6,939 bases of DNA from an uncultured Bacillaceae bacterium (GTDB taxonomy: Bacteria; Bacillota; Bacilli; Bacillales; Caldibacillaceae): contig CALKAK010000196.1 of NCBI GenBank assembly GCA_937983015.1, forward strand, positions 1-6,939. Direction: 5' to 3'. Positions 1 to 5,636 of the stretch are shown one piece after another (the first letter of the stretch is position 1; every line of letters starts with the position of its first letter). The notes under the pieces were generated by a model. The model had not been told where the DNA came from, did not search any database, and worked only from the letters and a program-made list of their open reading frames with translations. A program made the translations under genes and the position numbers.

Positions 1-1025
1 ACGAGCAGAAATTGCCAGATCAACGGGACTTGACCTTGTTCTTCCGGTCCGACGTATGACAGACCAGCGGGTACAAGGTCCGGTTCGACAGCGAATAAAT
101 ACCATAAAGGTAAGAGAAAAATCGAGGCCAGGACCGCAATAAAGCGAACAAGGCGTAAATAGGCACCGGTGAAAGGTTTATTGCGATATTCTTCAGCATG
201 TAGCAAGTGATGCCAAAATGTTGTCGGTGTGATGATGACACTTGGTGAACCGTCGACGATGATGCAGACATGTCCATCATATAAATGACTGGCGGCCGTG
301 TCCGGTCGCTCGGTATAGCGAACAAGAGGATAAGGGTTCCAGTACTGACCGGTGAGAAATTCTTCAAGGGTTTTTTCCGCCATGGGTATGCCGTCCGTAT
401 CAATTTTGCTTAGTGCTGATTTAATCCGGGTCACTAAATCCGGATTTGCGATATCTTCAATATAGCAAATGACCACATCGGTTTTCGAACGCCTGCCAAT
501 CTGCATATACTCCATACGCAAAGTTCGGTCACGAACCCTTCTTCTCGTTAAGGCCGTATTGAAAACGAGAGTTTCCACGTAGCCATCCCGGGATCCTCGA
601 ACCACCCGCTCCATATCCGGTTCCTGGGGAGAGCGAGCCGGGTATGTACGGGCATCAATCAAAATCACCTGATCAATCCCGTCAACGACGAGGGCTGTCT
701 GCCCCGCCAGAACGAAATCCACCGCCCGAGCCAAATCTCGCTCCACGGCAAGTTCCACATAAGGAAGATGGGTTTTCAATAAGCGTTCAAGGGGCCGGTC
801 CGCAAGATCTTCTTCTTTTAACAACGATAAATGTTGCATAATATAAAGGAAAATATCGTCCTTTACGAAACCATCTATAAAAAATAAAGCCATTCTCCTG
901 CCGGCATATTCTAAATCAAGGTGGATACAATCAAAACTTTTATCCGTTCCAAACAGTTGATCAAGTACAGGAAGATTCTCGTCAATGTTTGTGGTTGCCA
1001 AAAACTTGTCTTGTGTACGCTCCAT
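1..1025 (-). CDS. spoVAF: SpoVAF-like GerA-family spore germination protein (N-terminal part, cut by window edge)
   Basis: The frame is open from an ATG at 1025 to the left edge, giving 341 residues of a family usually near 490. A GGAGGG site lies 6-7 bases before the ATG. Residues 1-285 form the soluble GerA-type N-terminal region: VVRGSRDGYVETL at 141-153, the basic stretch NTALTRRRVRDR at 156-167, and MAEKTLEEF at 215-223. The NPYPLVRYTERPD block is at 230-242 and SPSVIITPTTF at 260-270. The first membrane helix is about 292-313; the later helices lie outside the window. The MAEKTLEEF block and the HAEEYR stretch (276-281) look more like SpoVAF than like GerAA-type receptor subunits; this is from remembered family sequences. 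In B. subtilis, SpoVAF forms an inner-spore-membrane channel complex with FigP that amplifies the germination response. There spoVAF closes the spoVA operon, whereas here it stands alone behind a divergent intergenic region. A different GerA-family A subunit is the main alternative. Confidence 0.82.
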   Translation of the reverse strand, partial: MERTQDKFLATTNIDENLPVLDQLFGTDKSFDCIHLDLEYAGRRMALFFIDGFVKDDIFLYIMQHLSLLKEEDLADRPLERLLKTHLPYVELAVERDLARAVDFVLAGQTALVVDGIDQVILIDARTYPARSPQEPDMERVVRGSRDGYVETLVFNTALTRRRVRDRTLRMEYMQIGRRSKTDVVICYIEDIANPDLVTRIKSALSKIDTDGIPMAEKTLEEFLTGQYWNPYPLVRYTERPDTAASHLYDGHVCIIVDGSPSVIITPTTFWHHLLHAEEYRNKPFTGAYLRLVRFIAVLASIFLLPLWYLFAVEPDLVPAGLSYVGPEEQGQVPLIWQFLL

Positions 1026-1064
1026 TCCTTCCCTCCAACCCCATATATTTCCCCTCTATTTAAA

Positions 1065-1094
1065 AAGCATAGACAACGAGCTAATGTTCCATAC
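1065..1094 (-). promoter_or_regulatory. Possible sigma-G-type promoter for the spoVAF-like gene
   Basis: On the minus strand, GTATG (1090-1094) fits the sigma-G -35 pattern GHATR. Exactly 18 bases downstream is TATGCTT (1065-1071), which matches 4 of 7 positions of the sigma-G -10 pattern CATACTA. Initiation would fall near 1058, leaving a leader of about 33 bases that carries the GGAGGG site. Forespore expression would fit a germination protein. The -10 match is imperfect, so this is only a candidate. Confidence 0.33.
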
Positions 1095-1113
1095 GTGTTT
1101 TACTTCTCATGAA

Positions 1114-1141
1114 CATTTTCCGCGGACAGGCCCCATATATT
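1114..1141 (+). promoter_or_regulatory. Possible sigma-E/K-type promoter for the plus-strand unknown gene
   Basis: CATATATT at 1134-1141 matches 7 of 8 positions of the mother-cell sigma-E -10 pattern CATAYAMT. It also fits the sigma-K pattern CATANNNTA when read through 1142. The sequence CATTTT at 1114-1119 is a passable -35, about 16 bases upstream. Initiation would be near 1148, which removes the ATG at 1146 from the mRNA and favours the start at 1176. AT-rich decoys are common, so support is weak. Confidence 0.3.
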
Positions 1142-1163
1142 ATATATGAATAAAAAAACATTT

Positions 1164-1167
1164 GAGG
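1164..1167 (+). promoter_or_regulatory. Ribosome binding site that places the unknown gene's start at 1176
   Basis: GAGG inside TGAGGCGATGG resembles the Bacillus GGAGGTGATC site and stands 8 bases before the ATG at 1176. The in-frame ATG at 1146 has only AT-rich sequence and no purine-rich site at a proper distance. The ATG at 1170 is only 2 bases from GAGG, which is too close. Confidence 0.55.
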
Positions 1168-1175
1168 CGATGGCG

Positions 1176-2030
1176 ATGCACAGGTGGCTATTATTTTTCA
1201 TCACTCTTCTCACATTCACCGCGAGTATTCTTTGGTACCGGTTCAATCATCATCCCGCGCGGGAAAGTATCACCTATTTTCCGATTCACCCTGAACTAAC
1301 AATCCGGGAAGCGAAAACAGAAATTTTGACAGGAAAAGGTCAAAAAATCCTTTTACGATCTTATTCCCATATGGATACTCCAGTATTTTTACGCCAGGAT
1401 ATCACCATGCTCTTTGCAAATGGTAAACTTGTTGCAAAAATGGGAAAATGGCAACAAAACGTAAAGTCTCTCGCTCAGTCACAAAAAGTAACCGTAAAAG
1501 ATAACACAAAACTTCATGCCCTATCCTTTCATCATGCGGAAATCCATGAAAATAGTGCCATCAGGAGCACACAACAAATAACTGATGAGATCCGTTACTT
1601 GATCGGTACGGACAGTGCGGAATTCATTACTTTTAAAAATCCCGTTATCGCTGAAGAACGTTTATGGAAAGAAATGCTCGATAAAAAGGAAGAGCGGGTG
1701 ATCTCTAGCGCGATTGATACGATCGCAGCTACCTATTCGCTAGATCTTAACCATTTTGATCTGATCCCGTTATTTGATCTTGCAAAATTTATGCATGAAC
1801 CGCTCCCTTCATTTTCCATGAGGGAAACGAAGCTTATCATCGGGCAATTAATCGAGGGCCTTTATAAAAACTTTTTTCTCGGTATAAAAAAAGAAGACGG
1901 TTCAACCGTCTCCCCGATCAACAGTACAGTGCCTATTATTTTTTTAGCGAAAAACAGAGAATTTCTCTACGTCTCCTTTATCACAGCCGACGGCGATGTA
2001 ATCTTACTGCGTCAAAACATATCGGTATGA
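1176..2030 (+). CDS. Unrecognised single-pass membrane protein, large extracytoplasmic part
   Basis: I do not recognise this protein and assign no function. From the ATG at 1176 it has 284 residues; an in-frame ATG at 1146 would add 10 residues but lacks a ribosome binding site. Residues 4-20 are a single hydrophobic helix (LLFFITLLTFTASILWY) behind a short MHR N-terminus. There is no lipobox cysteine and no clear signal-peptidase site, so an anchored protein with the rest outside the membrane is likely. The remainder is mixed alpha/beta in character, with a distinctive QDITMLFANGKLVAKMGKW block near residues 75-93. No cysteine and no known catalytic motif was seen. The gene is divergent from the spoVAF-like gene and convergent with gluP, with only 12 bases between the stops. 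A sporulation-type promoter candidate upstream suggests, as inference only, a sporulation or envelope role. No terminator for it was found. Confidence 0.75.
   Translation: MHRWLLFFITLLTFTASILWYRFNHHPARESITYFPIHPELTIREAKTEILTGKGQKILLRSYSHMDTPVFLRQDITMLFANGKLVAKMGKWQQNVKSLAQSQKVTVKDNTKLHALSFHHAEIHENSAIRSTQQITDEIRYLIGTDSAEFITFKNPVIAEERLWKEMLDKKEERVISSAIDTIAATYSLDLNHFDLIPLFDLAKFMHEPLPSFSMRETKLIIGQLIEGLYKNFFLGIKKEDGSTVSPINSTVPIIFLAKNREFLYVSFITADGDVILLRQNISV
1886..1911 (-). terminator. Intrinsic terminator for gluP inside the opposing gene
   Basis: Read on the minus strand, AGACGGTT and AACCGTCT form an 8-base perfect inverted repeat around one base, in practice a 7-bp stem with a 3-base loop. TCTTTTTTT follows at once. 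It lies about 130 bases beyond the gluP stop. It would end the gluP transcript within the coding region of the convergent unknown gene. The plus-strand reading has no U-tract after the stem. Confidence 0.75.
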
Positions 2031-2042
2031 AATGCCAAGTCC

Positions 2043-3212
2043 TTATCGATTAAAGCCGAAATAAAGTCCGAAAATTGTGATTAATAAAGTGGCGATAAAA
2101 GCGATGATCTGACGGGGAAAATTTTTCTCCCGTGGTAAAGAAACGATGGCTGCCGCTAAAAATCCGCCTACTAATCCGCCAAGGTGACCGGCAAAGTCAA
2201 TTCCCGGTAAAAAGCCGATCAATAAATTGATCCCAACAAGGGTGATGATATTCGCGCCCATCGTCCGGAAAAAAGGACGGGGATGGACGAGTCCGAAAAA
2301 GAGCAGGGCGCCGAAAAGTCCGAAAATTCCGCCACTGGCACCGGCGGAAATGGATTGCGGGGAGAATACGAAACTAGCCACGTTCCCCATAAATCCGGCC
2401 AGGAGAAAAATGAATAAAAAGCGAAAGCGTCCAAAAATTCGTTCCACTGTCGTTCCCAGAAAATAAAGGGCCATGCTATTCATCAATAAATGAATGATAC
2501 CGATATGCAAAAACATCGGCGTGATCAGGCGCCACCACTGGCCCTCGAGAATTAAGGGAGTGTATTTCGCACCGAAAAGAATCAAAATGAATGTGTTTCG
2601 ACTCGAACCGAACAGCTCCATTAACAGGAAGATGAAAATCTGAATCCCGATAAATATGTAAGTAAACCGGGGTTGATCCTGATGAAAGAGCCGCTCTTCC
2701 TCTCTTTTTTTCTCGGCAATTCGTTCTAGCGTATGCCATTTTAATCGGTCGACTTCGAAAGACTCGTATTCGCGCTCCAAATCAATCTGAAATCGTACGC
2801 CGAGCAATTCTTCAACTTGCCTAAGATCCTTTACGAGCGCAGAACCCGTCACGAGTAATGAACGAATTACGATGCCTTGTTCTTCCGCCTTGACCAGGTT
2901 CGCAAAATATTGTTCATAAGGATCGATCGGTGCTTCCATGGAAAAATATATATTTAGTATCGGCAATTCTTTTTTTAAATAGGATTTTTTTATTTGTTCA
3001 CCGAAGAGGATCACATGTTCAAGATCATTTCTGATCCAATTACTCCAATCAATATCAAAACGCCGGAGACGGATCACCGGTCTTTCTTTATCTTTAATAT
3101 TTTCTAACCAGATTTCCTCATGGTCTCTTGAAATATAAAATGCTTGATAATTTCTTTTGGTCACTAAAAAATGAGCGATTTTCCAGTATACAAAGTCTTC
3201 ACGAAAACTCAA
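2043..3212 (-). CDS. gluP: Rhomboid intramembrane serine protease GluP/YqgP, lacking the TPR domain
   Basis: The 389-residue protein matches B. subtilis GluP along its length up to the last membrane helix. Residues 1-175 are the cytosolic N-terminal domain (VYWKIAHFLV near the start, FSMEAPIDP at 90-98). Seven membrane helices follow, roughly at 183-201, 229-250, 264-283, 293-310, 318-337, 340-358 and 367-386. Rhomboid hallmarks are WWR at 226-228, H236, HLLMN at 241-245 (N245, oxyanion), GASG with catalytic Ser293, and AGHLGG with catalytic His343. The B. subtilis protein has 507 residues and continues into a TPR domain; this one stops right after helix 7. In B. subtilis, YqgP acts with FtsH to cleave the magnesium transporter MgtE under manganese stress. 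Start: TTG at 3212 with AGGG 6 bases upstream; the next Met is residue 91, far inside the domain. It has its own promoter and terminator, so it is probably monocistronic. yqgQ and glcK, downstream in B. subtilis, are absent. Confidence 0.95.
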   Translation of the reverse strand: MSFREDFVYWKIAHFLVTKRNYQAFYISRDHEEIWLENIKDKERPVIRLRRFDIDWSNWIRNDLEHVILFGEQIKKSYLKKELPILNIYFSMEAPIDPYEQYFANLVKAEEQGIVIRSLLVTGSALVKDLRQVEELLGVRFQIDLEREYESFEVDRLKWHTLERIAEKKREEERLFHQDQPRFTYIFIGIQIFIFLLMELFGSSRNTFILILFGAKYTPLILEGQWWRLITPMFLHIGIIHLLMNSMALYFLGTTVERIFGRFRFLFIFLLAGFMGNVASFVFSPQSISAGASGGIFGLFGALLFFGLVHPRPFFRTMGANIITLVGINLLIGFLPGIDFAGHLGGLVGGFLAAAIVSLPREKNFPRQIIAFIATLLITIFGLYFGFNR

Positions 3213-3249
3213 TGGATTCCCTGCTTTCCGGTTTTTTCATTCTATTTCT

Positions 3250-3278
3250 ACTATATACAAAGTAAAATTTTCCGTAAA
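3250..3278 (-). promoter_or_regulatory. Probable sigma-A promoter for gluP
   Basis: On the minus strand, TTTACG (3273-3278; 4 of 6 to TTGACA) is followed after exactly 17 bases by TATAGT (3250-3255; 5 of 6 to TATAAT). It lies between the upstream unit's terminator and the gluP start, about 37 bases before the TTG codon. A second overlapping choice, TTTACT-16-TAGAAT, is slightly weaker. Confidence 0.5.
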
Positions 3279-3305
3279 GTAGAAAAAATTGTTGCGAACC
3301 ATGCC

Positions 3306-3337
3306 AAAAAAGAAAAAACAGACCGCGATCAGTCTGC
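3306..3337 (-). terminator. Intrinsic terminator of the yqgN-DUF92-small protein unit
   Basis: On the minus strand, CAGAC and GTCTG (3332-3336 and 3319-3323) form a short stem around an 8-base loop. A G-U pair may extend the stem at its base. TTTTTTCTTTTTT follows at 3318-3306. It begins about 9 bases after the stop of the 48-residue gene and precedes the gluP promoter, so it separates the two transcription units. Confidence 0.75.
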
Positions 3338-3345
3338 CTAAAATC

Positions 3346-3492
3346 TTACCATCTTGATTTACTGAGGGAATAGATTAAAAACAAACGTAACGTTTCGTTC
3401 TCCAATATCCAATTCATGAATCGATAGCGACGATGATAAAAATAGCGGAAAAGCAAATAAAAACCGAAAAATTTAAATAAGCGTTTCAACAT
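3346..3492 (-). CDS. Small cationic aromatic protein, 48 residues, unknown function
   Basis: ATG at 3492 to TAA at 3346 encodes 48 residues starting MLKRLFKFFGFYLLFRYFYH and ending SKSRW. An ideal AGGAGG site stands 8 bases before the ATG. By count there are 10 Lys/Arg against 2 Glu, and 15 of 48 residues are Phe, Tyr or Trp. The hydrophobic stretches (5-19 and 35-43) are short and broken by basic residues, suggesting membrane-surface association rather than a clear transmembrane helix. It follows the DUF92 gene by 49 bases and is closed by a terminator, so it is the last gene of that unit. Its ribosome binding site lies inside a hairpin. B. subtilis has a short gene, yqgO, in the yqgN-gluP interval by my recollection; position agrees but homology is not established. 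Being very short, it rests on the ribosome site, the terminator and the residue composition. Confidence 0.65.
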   Translation of the reverse strand: MLKRLFKFFGFYLLFRYFYHRRYRFMNWILENETLRLFLIYSLSKSRW

Positions 3493-3527
3493 CACACCGA
3501 CCTCCTGATAATAGGATGGGCCGGTGT
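3493..3527 (-). promoter_or_regulatory. Hairpin that sequesters the ribosome binding site of the 48-residue gene
   Basis: In the minus-strand RNA, ACACCG (3527-3522) pairs with CGGUGU (3499-3494), and inside it UCCU (3516-3513) pairs with AGGA (3506-3503) around a 6-base loop. The AGGAGG Shine-Dalgarno sequence therefore lies in the 3' arm. The outer stem closes two bases before the AUG. No U-tract follows, so it is not a terminator. It could hold translation low until a factor, temperature or upstream ribosomes open it. Confidence 0.5.
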
Positions 3528-3541
3528 AAAAATTTTATCCG

Positions 3542-4336
3542 TCAGGAAAGGAATTTATAGAAAAAATAACTCAAGATGCTCGTGATTAATATGGATGTGA
3601 AATTCACCCAATCATTATTAAAACCGGGAATCCCTTTTTTGTAGGAAGTGACCGTTCCACAATGTACCCCTTTTTCCGTAATTTTCCCGCAGCGGTAACA
3701 TAGACGTTTTTCCTGAAGCAAGAAGCCAAACACCGAATCGAGCAGCATGTTAAAAAATCCCCAAACCGTGATCCCAAGCAGACTGTAAGGGTGGAAAATA
3801 TTTGACCAGAAAAGAAAGCTACTGGTCGCGATCAAAGCCGAGCCACCAAGCCCGGCGAGCGTTCCTAAAACCGATACCGCTCCGCTTGTACCCTTCGCTA
3901 CCCTCTTTCCGGTAAAAAGTGATACTGGATCTTTTTGGGACAGCACGCCGATTTCCGAGGCCCACGTATCCGCATTGGCACTTGCCAGGCTGACGCAGAA
4001 GGCGAAAAGGGCAGCTTCCTCTCCTGTTACGGCAAAAATTAGACTGAATAAAGCAGCCACTCCCCCATTCGCCAGAACTTGAGCGTAATCCCGGACATCT
4101 CCCTTTTCCACCATATCTTTGAGGGCAATTTTTTCATCGTGCCGGTATTTCGACCAGAGGTTGGATGTAACGAAAAATATCCCTAACAACAATAAGCCAC
4201 GAAAATGCGTACCTAGAATGATCGTGACCCCGACAGCGATCGCCGCCACAGCCCCATTCACCTTCAATGCGCGCAATAACACGCTGAAGATGGCGGCGAC
4301 CACAACACCGACTGCAAGAACGATGTCAAAAATCAT
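3542..4336 (-). CDS. DUF92 family integral membrane protein (VTE6/TMEM19-like)
   Basis: From the ATG at 4336 the protein has 264 residues, with about six membrane helices beginning at residue 2. DUF92 signatures appear in order: YAQVLANGGVAA (84-95), NADTWASEIG (121-130), GKRVAKGTSG (143-152), the glycine-rich GTLAGLGG, LLDSVFGFLLQ (198-208), C213-x2-C216 with C226, and GFNNDWVN (238-245). The family includes plant VTE6, which phosphorylates phytyl phosphate to phytyl diphosphate. A prenyl- or polyprenyl-phosphate role in bacteria is an inference, as the bacterial members are uncharacterised. The Cys triad in a loop is part of the usual family pattern and might bind a metal. An in-frame ATG at 4387 would give 281 residues but would overlap yqgN by 62 bases and has no ribosome site. 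The 4336 start overlaps yqgN by 11 bases, typical of translational coupling, although its own ribosome site is also weak. Confidence 0.88.
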   Translation of the reverse strand: MIFDIVLAVGVVVAAIFSVLLRALKVNGAVAAIAVGVTIILGTHFRGLLLLGIFFVTSNLWSKYRHDEKIALKDMVEKGDVRDYAQVLANGGVAALFSLIFAVTGEEAALFAFCVSLASANADTWASEIGVLSQKDPVSLFTGKRVAKGTSGAVSVLGTLAGLGGSALIATSSFLFWSNIFHPYSLLGITVWGFFNMLLDSVFGFLLQEKRLCYRCGKITEKGVHCGTVTSYKKGIPGFNNDWVNFTSILITSILSYFFYKFLS

Positions 4337-4898
4337 GACGGGTATAAATTTCCGTTTCAGTAATGATTTGCTGAATGGGTCGGTCATGGGGCTCTAAAGG
4401 TAAATGGTCAACAAGCTGTTCGCTGAAACAAAGGGAAACCGTTCGCCCGGAAAAATCCGTCAAAAAGCGATCATAATAACCGCCCCCTAAACCGAGGCGC
4501 TCTCCATTCCTCGTAAAAGCAACACCGGGGACAATTAATAAATCGATCGCCTCCTTCTTAATTTCCTCCGTCAAATCCAGCTTCGGTTCCAATAAGCCGA
4601 AATACCCTTTTTCCAACTGGTTAAAGTGGGTCAAACGAAAGAAACGCATCGAGCGCGTTTTCGCAAAACATTTCGGGACGGCAATTTGTTTCCCCGCCTG
4701 CCAGCCTATTTCGATAATTCCATACGTATCCACTTCTGGGAAAATGGATACCGTCACTCCAACCGTCTTTGCCACGCGCCAGACTTGCGTCGCAAAAAGT
4801 TGTTGATGAATTTTTCTGGATCTTTGTCGATATTCTTCCACACTCATCTTTTTTAATTGACTTCTAATCTTTTCCCGAAGTTCCTTTTTTGTTAACAT
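4326..4898 (-). CDS. yqgN: 5-formyltetrahydrofolate cyclo-ligase (MTHFS)
   Basis: This cytoplasmic enzyme uses ATP to convert 5-formyltetrahydrofolate to 5,10-methenyltetrahydrofolate, returning a storage or inhibitory folate to the one-carbon pool. The 190 residues match the family's usual length. Visible marks are the Lys-rich N-terminus (K4, K5, R8), the FPEVDT turn at 53-58, the PKCFA strand at 75-79, and LLIVPGVAF at 120-128. The ATP-binding loop GLGGGYYDRF (136-145) is followed by the C-terminal LEPHDRPIQQIITE region (168-181). The ATG at 4898 has GGAG at about 8-9 bases. The upstream rpmG terminator at 5021-5048 implies a separate promoter in the interval 4899-5020, but I could not choose one with confidence. 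It is the first gene of a unit with the DUF92 protein and the 48-residue protein. Confidence 0.95.
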   Translation of the reverse strand: MLTKKELREKIRSQLKKMSVEEYRQRSRKIHQQLFATQVWRVAKTVGVTVSIFPEVDTYGIIEIGWQAGKQIAVPKCFAKTRSMRFFRLTHFNQLEKGYFGLLEPKLDLTEEIKKEAIDLLIVPGVAFTRNGERLGLGGGYYDRFLTDFSGRTVSLCFSEQLVDHLPLEPHDRPIQQIITETEIYTRHDF

Positions 4899-5020
4899 AA
4901 TGTCACTCCAAATATCGATCTTGCTATTAAGTTCATTTCCATTACCATTTTACCGTTTAAAATGGAGATAAAAATAAAACATTTATGAAAGAAGCCGTAT
5001 CTCGTTAAAAAATGGACAAA

Positions 5021-5048
5021 ATAAAAAATCAGCAGGAAAGACCTGCTG
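5021..5048 (-). terminator. Intrinsic terminator after rpmG
   Basis: On the minus strand CAGCAGG (5048-5042) pairs perfectly with CCTGCTG (5036-5030) over a 5-base loop, and ATTTTTTAT follows. The hairpin starts one base after the rpmG stop codon. The plus-strand reading lacks a good T-run, so it appears to serve rpmG only. Confidence 0.85.
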
Positions 5049-5049
5049 T

Positions 5050-5199
5050 TTACTTGGTTTCCCGGTGTAAAGTTACCCTTCTTTCCCGGGGGCAATATTT
5101 TTTCAATTCCAAACGTTCCGGATTATTCCGTTTATTTTTCGATGTAATATAATTGCGTTCACCGCATTCTGTGCATTGTAATGTGATATTTTCTCGCAT
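5050..5199 (-). CDS. rpmG: 50S ribosomal protein bL33
   Basis: ATG at 5199 to TAA at 5050 encodes 49 residues, the standard length for bL33, a small protein of the large ribosomal subunit near the E site. The sequence begins MRENITLQCTECGERNY, continues NKRNNPERLELKKYC and ends TLHRETK, very close to Firmicutes RpmG. Cys are at 9, 12 and 36. The position of a fourth zinc ligand is Glu39 (CPRE), as in the common three-Cys RpmGA form. A GGAGGG site lies 6 bases upstream of the ATG. A TATTAT -10-like element near 5240 on the minus strand may belong to its promoter, but no good -35 accompanies it. The gene is monocistronic, given its terminator. In B. subtilis rpmGA likewise precedes yqgN. Confidence 0.96.
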   Translation of the reverse strand: MRENITLQCTECGERNYITSKNKRNNPERLELKKYCPRERRVTLHRETK

Positions 5200-5337
5200 G
5201 TTTATCCCTCCAAGGTTCTCTATTTACGACTGTTCTATAATATCATTTTTTCCTGGAAAATGCCAGTATAGATTGTAATTCTTTATGGTTTATCATCTAG
5301 TTAAACAACGCTCGTTATGTTGCGTTTCGGCGTAAAA

Positions 5338-5365
5338 CCCGTACTTTTCCCGTACACTCCCGTCC
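5338..5365. repeat. Three CCCGTAC-like direct repeats at 11- and 10-base steps
   Basis: CCCGTAC occurs at 5338-5344 and 5349-5355, and CCCGTCC at 5359-5365. The period is about one helical turn, so the copies lie on one face of the DNA. Such phasing can mark a regulator binding site, but three short copies may also be chance. Confidence 0.4.
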
Positions 5366-5608
5366 TTCCCACAAGGATCTTCGACCATGTCCATGTTATC
5401 AATATTGGTCATTCTTCCGTTAAGTCGCCATTGCAATTTTTACCACGTTTCCTGCTAAATTGCAAGTAATGAGGTTAAAAAAGAATTTTCATTTCTTTTG
5501 AACGATCAACTCCTGAAATTCACCTTTATTATTTTGATCCCTTTTCCATTCCTCTTGACGAAAAAAATGAAGAAACCATTCACCGCAGGGTATCTATCCT
5601 TTTTTGCC

Positions 5609-5636
5609 AGAATATCACTTTTCGACAAAATGTCAA
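5609..5636 (-). promoter_or_regulatory. Orphan sigma-A-like promoter pointing towards rpmG
   Basis: On the minus strand a perfect TTGACA (5631-5636) is followed after 16 bases by TATTCT (5609-5614; 4 of 6 to TATAAT). No open frame with a proper ribosome site follows until rpmG, about 400 bases away. It could give rpmG a long leader or drive a small RNA, or be fortuitous. Confidence 0.3.

Noticed and set aside
1..1112. Other frames over the spoVAF-like gene (20-403 minus, 644-841 plus, 921-1112 plus)
   Set aside because: The GerA-family frame explains this stretch fully with conserved motifs. The others are shadows, even though the real frame is cut by the edge.
2112..2133. ACGGGGAAAA...CTCCCGT hairpin near the gluP 3' end
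   Set aside because: It lies inside gluP coding sequence with a mismatch, and no T-run follows on either strand.
4337..4387. Upstream ATG start (4387) for the DUF92 gene
   Set aside because: It would overlap yqgN by 62 bases, has no ribosome site, and adds a non-family N-terminus. The ATG at 4336 gives the normal coupled overlap.
4892..5095. Minus-strand 67-codon frame between rpmG and yqgN
   Set aside because: It starts inside rpmG out of frame and runs through the rpmG terminator, so it is a chance frame.
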